DNA of 64,000 bases, taken from Sympetrum striolatum. Its lineage: Eukaryota; Arthropoda; Insecta; Odonata; Libellulidae. Positions 36,558 through 47,779 of the stretch are shown here, in pieces; the stretch's first letter is position 1, and each line of letters begins with the position of its first letter. Location: contig OX388349.1 of NCBI GenBank assembly GCA_947579665.1, positions 23,716,459 through 23,780,458 of the forward strand, given 5' to 3'. The notes beneath the pieces are model-generated. The model had not been told where the DNA came from. It searched no databases and saw only the letters and a list, made by a program, of their open reading frames with translations. The position numbers and the translations under genes were made by a program.

Positions 36558-37275
36558 GATGTTAAAACGATTGAAAATTGACGAAAATTCAGACCTTGTC
36601 TTATCTAAGGAAATATACGGCATTTTCTATTTTAAAACTTTAAAGTTCCCCAACTTACATTCGTAAAACTAGGCCTTTATGTAAACACTCGACACCTGAA
36701 CCCTGGGCAAAGAGAACATCCAAATGCCGGCAGCGGTTTCATTTCGCAAGAGAGCCAAAACAGGAATCCGCCTTCTAAAGGTGTACTGCTATCGTCCGCG
36801 ACAAAAAGGCATTCATCAACTCGCTACTCCTGCATATGGACGTCTTATGAGCATCCCAAAAGCGCATACAGTATTATTTTTGGCGAAGTTTACTTTGATC
36901 ATTATGTGACAGAAAGGATAATGTTGGCAGAGGGTTACATCACTGCGAGAATGAAAGAGCGGGCCACTTATACCACTACGCCATCGTTATTTTTAATTAA
37001 TTCTCCAGAGGATGGGCCTTTTGAAGTGCGCCATTGTGAATGAAAACATTTTCACACATGTGAAGGGATCGTCCACATAGAGAATGAAATCCGACTCCTT
37101 TCTCGTACAATCCAACTAATTATAATCTGCGAGTTGATAAGACCAGATTTGAAATATAGACATATCATCCAATGCTACATTTAAGGGATGACTGATGGTA
37201 TCTCGGATACAATATGATATTAAATATTTAGACACCTATTTGGCACGCCACTAAACGGTAAGGATGAGGCTGTTT

Positions 37276-37339
37276 TGAGAAAAGAGGGTTTTAATTGATG
37301 TAATTAAGCATCGACATATGACTTTGGGTGGTTCAAATA
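37276..37339 (+). mobile_element. Short LINE ORF scrap
   Basis: Translation gives VIKHRHMTLGGSN, matching VIKHRQRMGVSN of the LINE fragment at 59479-59819, with 20 of the first 24 bases alike. It abuts the (TAA)n start of R3. Too short for more than a homology call. Confidence 0.5.
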
Positions 37340-37735
37340 GTAATAATAATAATAATAAATCGTCTTTATTTGGGCGAGATTAAGACTTAAAAGTCTCTTC
37401 TTCTATCCAACCCATCGTCATTAATTAGTAAATAAGAAGTAGAAAAAATTAGAAGAATTGTGGATGTAAAAACCTAAGAGATTCTTAGGGGGAAAAATCT
37501 ACTGCAGGAAAACACCCACAAGGAAGGGGGGTGTGAATAACCTGCGCAAACCTACCGATAGTAATAGCTAAAGATAAGAAAAGAGAAAAACATTCAAAAA
37601 TAAATACATACACTACCAATAAGTACTTACATGCGATACATAAATAGGAATCAGTTCACATTTAAAAAGAGATAGCAATATACAAAGTAACATAAAAAAC
37701 AAAATAGAAAAACAAGCAAAACGTACATTATGAAG
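37340..37735 (-). mobile_element. (TTA)n-tailed dispersed repeat R3, copy 2
   Basis: Starts with a TAATAATAATAA run and CGTCTTTATTTGGGCGAGAT, then AAAAGTCTCTTCTT, GAGATTCTTAGGGGG, AAACACCCACAAGG and a long A-rich end. Similar throughout to 29869-30245. Because the triplet tail lies on the left, the element is read on the minus strand with this as its 3' end. Confidence 0.75.
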
Positions 37736-37999
37736 AAAAATAAGAGAATATTATAAAAAACAGTATCAAAATAATGCATACAGTATGTACTAGTCAAAAT
37801 TTTATATAACATAGACATTTAGGTAACTCTAAAGTAATGAGAGGAGAGAAACTACTGAGTGACGGAGGGTAGTGTACATCGAAAAACAGAGGGGAAGGAA
37901 AGGCTGAAGATGTTAAGTGACACAAAGATAAGCTATCATCGTACGTAACAATAGTAATGGGCAAAAAAATCATAACTAATATCATCCACAATGCGCAAT

Positions 38000-38076
38000 A
38001 TAATAATAATAATAATAAATCGTCTTTATTTGGGCGAGATAGAGACTTAAAAGTCTCTTCTTCCATCTAACCCATA
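38000..38076 (-). mobile_element. R3 3' end, truncated copy
   Basis: TAATAATAAT, CGTCTTTATTTGGGCGAGAT and AAAAGTCTCTTCTTCCATCT match the first 75 bp of the copy at 37340. Similarity stops there, so it is a 5'-truncated copy, as target-primed reverse transcription produces. Confidence 0.8.
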
Positions 38077-40112
38077 TAAGGATTGTTCGTACCACCGTAG
38101 TCAGAACATCCCGAACAAATAATGAAAGAAGAAAGATAGCAGGAACTGGATTTAAGAGGTGAACATAATATCTGCTAAATAAAAGTAAATAAGAGAGATG
38201 TAAATAAAGGAGAGATGAAAGAAACGAAATTGGGGAAGAGGAGAGTAACTGGTAAGCTCCAAGTACCTGGAGGAGTAGGAGCTTGCCGTCTGGTCATATA
38301 ATTCACTCTCGCTAACATTCAAAATTGGGAATTTCGTGGTATTCTCTGATCCACTCAGGTTATTCTCATAATAAATATTTTTTGTATTTATAAATTACAT
38401 CAGTTAATGGACAAGGATTAATTTTCACATTCCTATAAAGAATTTTAAAGTGAATCGATCCTTTCTTGTTAAAATATTGGGTATTGTCTCTTAATTGCTC
38501 GGAGGACCCGTTCGCAAAACCCAAGAAATGAATTACCGCGCTTGTTAACAGGTCAAGTCTGCAGCTATTAAATGCAAAGACATCAGCAATATTGATTCGA
38601 TTCTTCTCCAAGTACACTGCGACTCCGACCCATTAAATTTCTCATCAGCAGAATCTGCTTGATGTGAAGATTTCTCAGGAGTCTCCCATCTCAGAATCAA
38701 AGGGTGGAGAAAGCCCAGCAAATCCTTCCGAAACCGATGGATACAAAATTATCAGAGGAATTCAAAGTCTGGAGATTTAATTAGTCAATTACGGCTGATG
38801 TGAACTCATCGAATATAAACGAATCCAGGCTGCGCTTTAATTAATTTCGAAGAGTCCATTCGATCAAATGCTTACTAAAAGGCCAGAGGCATTCAGAAAC
38901 GAAGGGGTTCACCTCGTCGCAAGAAAAACAAAGGAGGAAAAGAACTTTTTCCCTTTAAAGTTTGCATCCTACTTCGAAGGTTCCTTCTCCATCTCCATGG
39001 AAAGCCTCAGGGGCAAGGTTACCGTTTTAATCTGAAAAATCGATAGAAAGCTAACGCATGCATAAACGCAAGGACGCAATAGTGAATGGGGTCTAAATAA
39101 AGGAGCGCACCAAAGTGAAATGAAATCGAGTGGCAAATAACCTCACTTCGTTAAATATACATCCTGGTGATGAAATTGGCAACTGGGAATAAAAATAAAG
39201 AACACTCCACTGAAGATGTTAATGAATACTGGATGTAAATGCTGAAGACGTTAACTGAAAGTAATACCTCATCTTCAACAGTAATTTAACAGTAAATATC
39301 GAGCAATAAGTTGTGTATTTATCGACTTTCGACAAACAGGAAGTATATTTACACCTCTCTTATATTCTATGGAGCCTTTATTAAAAATTGATACATGGCT
39401 ATTGGATGATAATGTCGCTCCAGGTGAAAAGATCTACCGACGGATACTTTTTGATATACTCATCGGTTTAGGAATTTTGGGCAAAGTAAATGACGTTGCA
39501 GTTCCACCAAAGAACGAAAGCAATCTGCGAGCGGTAATGACAAAACGTTATAAGGAAGTAAAAAACAAAACCTAATAAAACAGACGGTTTCTTCTGGTCG
39601 TTCTTTTCACAGTCAATTAAAGAAGGTAATATGGTAGATGATGTTACCGCAACCCGCAACTGGCGGCACTCGGGGTATATATCTAATTCTAAAATCTAAC
39701 GAGACGTGGATAACATCACTATCAGTCAAGTATCTGTGAGATGAGTCTAGGTACAGTTACCAAGCCATATAACAATGACCAAGGCTTGGACCAAAGAGAA
39801 AGATCGCACTAATCCGCAACCAACCAAATACCAACACATCAAAATAATGCATATTATCAGCATTAATTATCAGATACGCGGTAATGTTTTTAGTGTTTGA
39901 TAAAGTGATTTATGGCTATTGCCTGAATCGCAAAGAAAATATTTTAATTGATATATACTCAGCTCTACGTCAGTTTTCTTTAGGGGGAAGTAACAAATAC
40001 AATTCATGGTAAAAGAAATCGAAGATATTGGAATAAAAAGAAAAATATACTCACAATCAGCCCCCAAATCTTAAAAACAGTGATGGTAAGTTCACATACA
40101 CAACAAATAATT
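38077..40112. other. Unassigned sequence
   Basis: No gene recognised. The frame at 39369-39575 (68 codons, rich in charged residues, ending RYKEVKNKT) has a protein-like composition but no domain I know. A GC-richer stretch lies at about 38620-39010. Confidence 0.45.
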
Positions 40113-40125
40113 TACATAAATAATA

Positions 40126-40255
40126 GTAGTAGTAGTATTGTTAAAAGTGCTTCGACAGCTGAGGTCATTTCGAACATTGGCTCCCACCGGGAATCGAACC
40201 CGGGACCGCTTTCACCAAAGGCGAACGCGCTGTCCACATGACTATCCGGGAGCCC
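40126..40255 (-). mobile_element. tRNA-derived SINE (family 1), complete copy
   Basis: Read on the minus strand it has the perfect-stem tRNA-like head (GGCTCCCGGATAGTC, B box GGGTTCGATTCC), the family body and a (TAC)n tail. A 13-bp duplication TACATAAATAATA flanks it at 40113-40125 and 40256-40268. It lies just 100 bp left of the Tigger/pogo element. Confidence 0.92.
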
Positions 40256-40369
40256 TACATAAATAATATTCCCACCATCACTAATTTCAGTGAGATGAAC
40301 CTAATAACGTTTTTTAAAAAAGTTGATGGACGAGAAGAAGCTAAGGAGGGGACAAAAAAATAAGGTATA

Positions 40370-42702
40370 GGGTAGGTGAGGGTGAAGCGGGTCAGTTCAA
40401 ATAGTTTTAAGAATAAAAAAATATGCAAACATATAATAAGCTGAATAAAATTTTTATTCAGTAGATATCGATAATATGTATATATATGAGGAGTAAGATC
40501 AAGATATATCGGTAAATAAATTTTTGAAAAATATTAAGGTGGAACCCCACCTCTGACCCACTTCACCCGCAACAGGAGGGGGAAGTGGGTCATTAGAAAA
40601 CTACTGTGATTCCAGCAAAATAAAATGTTTTTGAAAACAAAAAATAAAAAATTTTTCTAGAAACACTTCCCTTTAGTAAAAGAAGATTTCCCTGAGGCTC
40701 CAACACACACCTCATGGAACCATACACTGCACATGATGCACTGAATCCAGTTTTTGTACTCGCTGGAGGTTGCCGTGTAAAAGTACCTGCCACAAAACCC
40801 ACAGTTGTCTTCATTGCCATCTGCAGGCCCATTTGGAGATGCTGGTAGGTTTTTTTGGAGGCTCACTTTTCTTCTTTTGTCCAGTTCAGATTCACCAGAC
40901 TTGCTGTTGCCGAGAGAGGCAATATGCTGCGGCGACTTAAGCACTTCAGCTTCTTGTCTATTCCTTCCAGGGCCTTTTCTTTTCACAGAGATCTTCATAG
41001 ATGAAGGAGAGCACATTCTCACTGGAGTCGATTCTTGACATGTTTGGGTGTCTTGAGGCTGTTGTGGAACAGGACTGCATTCCACGGGTTCAACAGCTTT
41101 TGTGAGTTTGTCGTCAGTCACTGCAAAACGGTTGACCGGGAACACTCCTGTGGCTCTAAAGCCATTGACTGCCGTGGACACCGTTGTGGACTGCATCCAA
41201 GCTTGAGAAAAGATTTCTCCAAAATTGCCCTTTTTGAATAGCTCTTGATGGATTTGAAAAAACCCACTGATTTGCAGCTGCACTGTACCTGGATTTCAAT
41301 GGCTGGAGTTCGTGCGTTGTGTGGCTTGGCAGACACAGCATGGTGATTTGATTTTCCCTGTCGAACATCGAGCAACTTAACGTGTGACACATGACCTTCG
41401 AGAATAAGCAGAACACATCCTGATAACTTGTGCTTGGCAAAATGTTTCAGCCAGGCGAGGTACATGTTTTCGTTAATCCATCCACTCTCTGACATGTACA
41501 CCGCAGTGGACGGTGGCATGTGTCGTTCAAACTCAGCTTTCTTACGCTTCCCTTTAAAAATAACACCCGGAGGGACAGATGAGCCGAATGCACTGCAGCT
41601 TGCTATCACAGTTACATTCTCACCTTGTTCTTTGCACGTAACTATGTGAATGTCCCTTTTACCTTTACAGGCCAACATTTTTGGTAGCGGTGGATTGTTG
41701 ATGGGCAGTGCAGTCTCGTACATGTTGTAAATTGATTGAGGTCGGTTCTGCAATTTTAACTCTTCAACGTCAGTTTGCAGTACGTCATAGAAATTGTTTA
41801 ATCTCTCCCGCCTCAATCCGTTTGCTCGTGCCATGGACAGGCTTACGCAGCGACAGTTTCTGTCAGTGTCTCTTGATGAGACCTTCCTGCACCTCCGTAA
41901 ATATGGTCTGCCCACCAATGGATCTTTGAGTGTTGTCTTCCTTAACAACTTTAATTTGGCGCTGAAGGGTACCAAATGGAACAGAAAATCGTCTCGATGC
42001 TTCTCGAATCCCAACACCAGCTTCTACTGCTGCAAGTGCATTATTCATTTCCTCTATACTCCACATGAACATTCCGCCGTTCACCTTCCTTTTATAATGT
42101 AGTGGCATGTAGCTATAAAGGATTTATACAATAAAAAATACTACATGTATATATTACTACAATTTAATGATTAATGATTATTCATATACTATAATACTTA
42201 GTAATCAGTTTATATTAACATAATGTAATTAGTTTCTAGCCCAAAATTATCATCACTGAAATTGACCCTCTTCACCCTCCCATACCTGACCCGCTTCACC
42301 CACTCATGCACATTTGCAAAAATATTAAAAATACAAAATGTGGCAATGCCTGCCAAGCCCCGTCTGCTCGCATTGAAAAGTAGATGGAACGTACGACTGC
42401 ATGCAACAATATGAAGTTTTTAGAATCATTAAATCGTTCTAAATTAACCCCAAGAATGCACCCTCAAGTTAGATGACTGGAAAAACTTACCAGTTAGGAT
42501 ATGTAGTTGAATCTTCGTGATTTTTTTACACATGCAGTCTGAGAACGCCGTGGCTACAACGCAGTCATTTAGGACACCTAGGTAAAGAACAAGTTCTGCC
42601 GCATAGTGAGATAACGCAAAAACGAAATTAATGTAGTTTTATTTTCGAAAAAGCTTAGCCTGACCCGCTTCACCCGCTGACCCATTTCACCCTCACCTAC
42701 CC
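40370..42702 (-). mobile_element. Complete Tigger/pogo-type DNA transposon, 2,333 bp, inactive
   Basis: The terminal inverted repeat GGGTAGGTGAGGGTGAA is perfect over 17 bp at both ends (24 of 26 over the longer end), and TA lies immediately outside each end (40368-40369 and 42703-42704), the duplication typical of the IS630-Tc1-mariner-pogo superfamily. Copies of TGACCCGCTTCACCC or close variants recur just inside the ends (about 40383, 40551-40588, 42263-42300, 42660-42690), suggesting subterminal transposase binding sites. The single gene, on the minus strand, is a frameshifted transposase (40657-42108). Confidence 0.93.
40657..42108 (-). pseudogene. Broken pogo/Tigger-like DDE transposase with C-terminal zinc finger
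   Basis: The reading passes through at least three frames, so three or more frameshifts separate the parts. From 42108 an N-terminal helix-turn-helix is seen (NNALAAVEAGVGIREASRRF, psq/CENP-B type). A DDE domain follows from about 41850 (ARANGLRRERLNNFYDVL). The catalytic sites are all altered: the usual D of NVDETGL is Tyr (YNMYETAL, codon 41718-41720), the D of LLLDGHxSH is Glu (LILEGHVSH, codon 41397-41399), and the third D after LQPL is Lys (codon 41294-41296). NGFRATGVFPVN and a C-terminal PHD-like Cys/His finger (CGFCGRYF, WIQCIMCSVWFHEVC) end it. It is a dead transposase; family identity is secure, function is lost. Confidence 0.9.
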
Positions 42703-42704
42703 TA

Positions 42705-44060
42705 TTCAGTTTTATAAAAAAGTGCTTATCGAAACTTCTGAATTTTTCTCCTTTACAACCAAAAAAAATCTGATAATTTATTGATAATTTTAATAGTAGG
42801 AAATCCTTTCTTTAAAAAGAAAACGAGATTTAAATCGATTTTGGAAAAAATATTTTACTATCCTTTTCTCACCAAATTTGGTAAATTATGCCCAAAAGAA
42901 TGACTATACGAAATAATTGCGGAAATGAATTGTGAAACCTGTTATAAGATTTATATCTGCCTTCCATCCGGTTAACTTCCAGTTTCTAAACGGTTCCTGC
43001 CCGGTTCATATCCGTTCAGAATATCATTTTTCATATAAAATTATGCAAGTTTTGATTTTACCAAAAAGTACGATTTTTCCTAACACTTCAATACTTCTGA
43101 ATTTTGTTATTTTACCACAAAATAATCAGAGAATTATACGAGAATTTGAATAAATAAAATCGATTTTTTGAATAAAATCCAAATTTACGATACTTATATT
43201 GATTTTGGAAAAAATATTTTCAATAATTTCTTTTTAAGCGAGAATATCGAAGATTATAAAGATTTTATCCTTTTCTCACAAAATTTGGTTCCATTATGCC
43301 CAAAGGAATGACTATACGAAATAATTGTGGAAATGAATCGTGAAACTTGTTTTAAAAATTTCCATCCAGCTTCTGTCCGGTTCCTATCTGAATTTCATCT
43401 GGGTTCTATCCGTCGATAATCGAAATGAATGAATTTTATTTAAAGACGAGAGCATATATACGTATGCAATACCTTTAACAACAATACTGTATTAGTGTTA
43501 GTATAATGTGAGAGTGTCACCACTTAGCATTGTGTCAAAGTGTGGCGGTATTGTCTAATGAATAAATAATGTAAATGCTAATTCAAGGTAATTTGGACAA
43601 CAAGTATACATTATAAACGTGTGAGAGTGTTTTCAAGTTATTTTAGTCGGTAAGCAGTGTTTTTGTCTTAAGGACTAAAGTTCCGTATTGTTTGCGTAGG
43701 GATTCTGATGTTGAATTGTTCGAGTTAATTTGTAAAGTAAATGGATGATTGTAGTATTCTTGTTTGTTTTAAGAATATCTGATATAGTACCTGATTGAAT
43801 AGTGAATTGGTGCTTTCTGTAAACTGTTGAAGTTAATGGAAGTGATGTTGACGCTTAGATCTCTGTGACATAATTCGTATTAGTTTTTAAGAAAGTTAGC
43901 ATCACCACCTGACCTTAGGGTCTAACCACGGCGCGGCGGTAGGGCATGATAATAAATATAGAAATTCAAGCATTTCTCGCAAACACTGTCGGTCTTTAGC
44001 ACAATTGACATTATTTTATGCAGCTTTCAGTAACTTTGATGCGATGATATCTTCATGAAC
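42705..44060. other. Unassigned AT-rich sequence
   Basis: No gene recognised. Two stretches about 370 bp apart (near 42870-42960 and 43270-43350) share AAAGAATGACTATACGAAAT or its variant, GGAAATGAATTGTGAAAC and nearby CCGGTT words, so this is a diverged direct duplication. Confidence 0.5.
43901..43945 (+). ncRNA. Hammerhead-like motif, degenerate
   Basis: CACCACCTGA is followed by the stem GACC (43911-43914) / GGGTC (43918-43922) and TAACCACGG. It matches the 30397-30466 motif with the middle of the conserved CTGATGATGACC lost. It is a decayed member of the same recurrent motif and not functional as it stands. Confidence 0.2.
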
Positions 44061-44072
44061 TACCACTACTTA

Positions 44073-44173
44073 AAAAGAAAAAAACGGACTCGAAAAAAGT
44101 CTGACAGGGCCGGGAATCGAACCCGGAATTTTTCCTGGGTGCACGCCCTTATGTGCAAAGTCACCTCAACCCT
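44073..44173 (-). mobile_element. tRNA-type SINE (family 2) with 12-bp target duplication
   Basis: On the minus strand it runs AAGGGTTGAGGTGACTTTGC, GGGCGTGCACCCAGG, CCGGGTTCGATTCCCGG (B box and T-arm), CAGACTTTTTTCGAGTCCG and a T-rich end. TACCACTACTTA is duplicated at 44061-44072 and 44174-44185. Unlike the copies at 7.7 and 11.0 kb, it has no inverted block, so it gives the simple form of the family. Confidence 0.88.
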
Positions 44174-44193
44174 TACCACTACTTACTAAAAAA

Positions 44194-44526
44194 CAGCCGT
44201 TTAAAATCTCCAATAGCCGTCTTTGTCGGCGTTCTTCGTCTCGTTCACCGGTATTCCGAGAAAACAAGAAAGGGCAACGCACTTTTTAAGAAGTCCCAAT
44301 ACGTACTTCGAAAGCGTTGCTTTCATCTTAAGAAGTGAAATTCCCAATGTTCTTAAAAAGCGTGATGTACACTCCTGGCCAAAATTAACGCAGCACCTCC
44401 CTAGCGATCCTTACGGCTGGTGCTGCGTTAATTTTGGCCAGGACTGTACTTTCTTGTTTCCTCAGACTATCGGTGAATGAGACGAGGAACGTCGACAAAG
44501 TTGGCTATCGGAGATTTTAAACCTGT
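44194..44526. mobile_element. Foldback element R5 containing a nested MITE
   Basis: The outer arms, about 75 bp or more, face each other: GTTTAAAATCTCCAATAGCC on the left and, inverted, GTTTAAAATCTCCGATAGCC on the right, continuing through GTCGGCGTTC, CACCGGTATT and AACAAGAAAG. The inner parts also pair (TTTTTAAGAA with TTCTTAAAAA). The right arm is interrupted at a TA by the 77-bp MITE (44370-44446). A half copy lies at 33433-33620. No coding frame. Confidence 0.8.
44370..44446. mobile_element. 77-bp palindromic MITE, Tc1/mariner-like ends
   Basis: The ends are CACTCCTGGCCAAAATTAAC and, inverted, CAGTCCTGGCCAAAATTAAC, each continuing GCAGCACC: 28-bp inverted repeats with one mismatch, a centre of only about 20 bp, and TA on both sides (44368-44369, 44447-44448). 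The same-length sister copy is at 53345-53421. It has no coding room and must rely on a transposase elsewhere. Confidence 0.93.
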
Positions 44527-46798
44527 AATTCTTTAACAGCCGTGTTCCAAATTTTCTTTCTCTACAATGTACAGTAGAAAAGTAACCATCACATGGACAT
44601 TATTTCTACCCCACTCGTTTTTGCAAGTTTAACTTTGGTTATTAGTTCTAGTGGCAGGAGAGTTGGTTATAAGTTTTGTGGCAACAAATTCACTGCGGAG
44701 CTGCTAAACTAAGATTAGAGGATCGTGTAGGCTTTCCATAACTCTGCCGACGATGCAAAAATCGAAGAAGGAATTCTCCGAGAAAAGAAGTTAAGAATTT
44801 CCCCCATAATTTTGCATTCGCCAACGTGGAAGTTGCTACGGTAATCACAAAATACGCGGAACTATAACCTAGAATCACACTAACTTCATGACAACAACAT
44901 TTCAACACGTACAGAATAAACTCTATTTATCGATAGAAAAAAATCCATTCCAAAAATTTCCTCCAAACTTAACCTATATTTGTAAATATTTTCCATAACT
45001 TGACGGCATTTCATAAGTTATTTTGGCAATTAATAATCCGTGGACAGTGCAATTTGGTACGGTATTGAAATGAATGGTGGGAAGAAGTAATTCTAGACAA
45101 TGACCTAGTGAGCAATATGAGATGCAGGTGATATTAAATACTAAGATTAGGGATAACGAGAGACCGGAGGGATTGGATAGGGAAGGCGAAGATCTGTGAG
45201 AAACGTTTTCTTATTGATAATCCTCGATCGCGATGTGAGGGACATAGTACACCATTAGCGAAAAATAACTTCGTAGCGAGGAAAGAAAACAGTGGAATCC
45301 TCAGGTAACATTGAAACGAATAATTCGAAGCACCAATAGATATTTTTCAATACATGATAAAGGAGTAAGTAATATATCAACATATCAAAATATCCATACA
45401 ATTGGGACCTCCAAGTTAACGATGAAAGAGACGAGTTGTTACTAATACAACAAAACAACTCATTAAAAGAAAACCCCCGAATAACTCGAGAAATATTCCT
45501 ATGATAGCAATCGTCCGATGCAGGCCACATAATTACTGCAAGCAATAAAATCCAGGGTAATGATAAACAATTGGTTTAAATTGGGAAAAAAATGAGTTAC
45601 TTATTTAATTTCGGCAGTATCAAAGGCATGAATGATATTAGCAGTGAAATTACTCAAGACGAATTCGTACTTTTCCTCAAAAGGTTTTCTTAACACGACC
45701 GGGTTTCGGAGTTCGGTGGAGTGAATACAAAATAGTAAAAAATCATCTTGATTCATCTTTAATGTGAAGATTCCAGATATTTCATAGTTCCAACAGATTT
45801 CATTTCAGAGGATTAATTTATAAATGGCATTCATCCAATCTTTTTTCTAACGCGCTAAGATATTTACAGCAGAAAAAATAATTCATTAAGAATGATAAAT
45901 TAAATGTATCCTCATGAGCAATGCAATACGGCAAGCAAATAGTAAATTCTTCAGCTAGAGTTACTGACGCAAATGTAAGAGTATTTCTCCGAAGACATGG
46001 CCAAAAAACGGTTTCTCCGACTGACATAAGCAGCTGTTGTAGATAAATCCTCGGGGGCAATATATTTGTCGAAAATACACCGAATCGGCCGTGCATTCCC
46101 TTCCCTGACATTGGGCGAGAAAGCGAACGGAATGAAAAATATAGACCACGAAAAGGAATGAAATATAGGGTAGACGGGCTCTCCAGAGTTTTGCATCACG
46201 TACGAGGAGATGTCGCCCCTGATTGTATCTTTTCAAGGAGAGAATGGCTGGTGAGGAGGAATACAAAGAGTTAATAGGACGTGAATACAATGTCACCGGA
46301 GGTATGACCAGAGGTGTGCAAATATTTGGAGACAGTTGTGAGAGGAAGGAGCTCTGTTTCCAAAAACACAAAAGGATATGCTCTTAAAGTTTCAGGAATT
46401 ACATAATTACTTACAAACTTAACCCTTCTTATTTATTGTTTATGTATTTCTATGATATTTAAGTCCTAAACTAAAATGTGTGTACAACAGCATCGCAAAT
46501 CATCTTTTAAATCTTGAAAAGGTTTTATGGAAATTTTTTTATTAAATCAATCGAATGAGCTGTCTCTTTGTGAAACTTCATAACTAAACACAAGGTAATA
46601 AAATACCTTTGTCAACTTTTACAAAGTTATTATTTATAACCTTGTGCTTAGTTTACTTGGGGTTCAAATATGTATTAAGTTTATAAATAATTATTGAGGA
46701 ATCTGGTTATACTAGTGAAATGTTTAAAATCCACTACTCTATTTTCGTTTCTTCCTTGTATTTATTTGCTATTTTTTTCTTGTAACCTAATTATTTGC
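44527..46798. other. Unassigned sequence
   Basis: No gene recognised. The overlapping antisense frames at 45818-46111, 45951-46199 and 45961-46371 share one GC-richer stretch and show no domain. Confidence 0.5.
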
Positions 46799-46806
46799 TT
46801 TCCAAT

Positions 46807-47771
46807 TAGAGGCCTGCATGGGCCGAAAATTTCAACCCAAGCCCGGCCCGGCCCGTCCGTTGTTGAGCCCGAGTCCGGCCCGGCCCGAACGTAGGAAAAA
46901 ATTTTGGAGCCCGAGCCCGGCCCGGCCCGAATGTAGAAACAGTATATTTATTTTACTTCTTCAGCAATTTCGCGAATACCGGCTAATCGGATTAAATAAA
47001 AAGGGGTTAATTGGAGAAATATCCTTCATAGGCTAAAATTCGCCCATAAAAAGACGGAATTATTATTATTATTATTACATTGTAGTAATTTACATTGTAT
47101 GATAAGGCTGGCGGTCGCACAAAGGCTCCGTCATATGCTACATGCATAATAAACACTTATCTGAATAATCAAATGCCTAGTAAAAGCGTTTCGGTTAATA
47201 GATTCTATGTTTCTACTCATTGAATAAATTTCAATATTAGAAATATAAGTTGCTATAAATAAGGTTAGGTTGCTAATGACGCTATAAAATACTGTTCTCC
47301 CATCTATCGGGTTGATCTGCACTATCTATTCTAACGGTGAAAACCTTAACTATTGATTCAACTATCATTTTGGTTGTGCATGAGAATTTTTTTGTTTACA
47401 ACCTCAAACTTTCCCGGAATGTTTCCTTTATTTCATCGCTGTTCACGCAATTCAAATAAAAAGCAATATTCCACGGCTGAAATAAAAGTATTCATTCAAT
47501 TTCCTTTCTTTCGGTACTTGTCGCGACTTCATACGACTTCTTTTACTAATTTAATTTAGCAAAAGAAACAAACCCTGCATGCGATAAAAATGATATTTAC
47601 GAGCAAACCGTATGGAAATTTATTCATGGGCCCAGGCCCGGCCCGAGCCCGATAGACTGCCTGCTTACCTGGCCCGAGCCCGGCCCGAACCCGATAGGCT
47701 GCCTGCTTACCCGGCCCGAGCCCGGCCCATGGGGCAGGCCGGGCTTGGGCCCACGCCCATGCAGACCTCCA
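46807..47771. mobile_element. Non-autonomous hAT transposon, 965 bp
   Basis: Ends are TAGAGGCCTGCATGGGC and, inverted, TGGAGGTCTGCATGGGC (15 of 17), flanked by a perfect 8-bp duplication TTTCCAAT at 46799-46806 and 47772-47779, the hallmark of hAT insertion. Just inside both ends lie very GC-rich arrays of CCCGGCCCGA words (about 46840-46935 and 47626-47745); the right array holds a duplicated unit of about 42 bp containing GCCTGCTTACC. The middle is AT-rich with a TTA run and no transposase. The Arg/Pro/Ala-rich frames at 46818-47036 and 47612-47965 are array artefacts. Confidence 0.95.
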
Positions 47772-47779
47772 TTTCCAAT

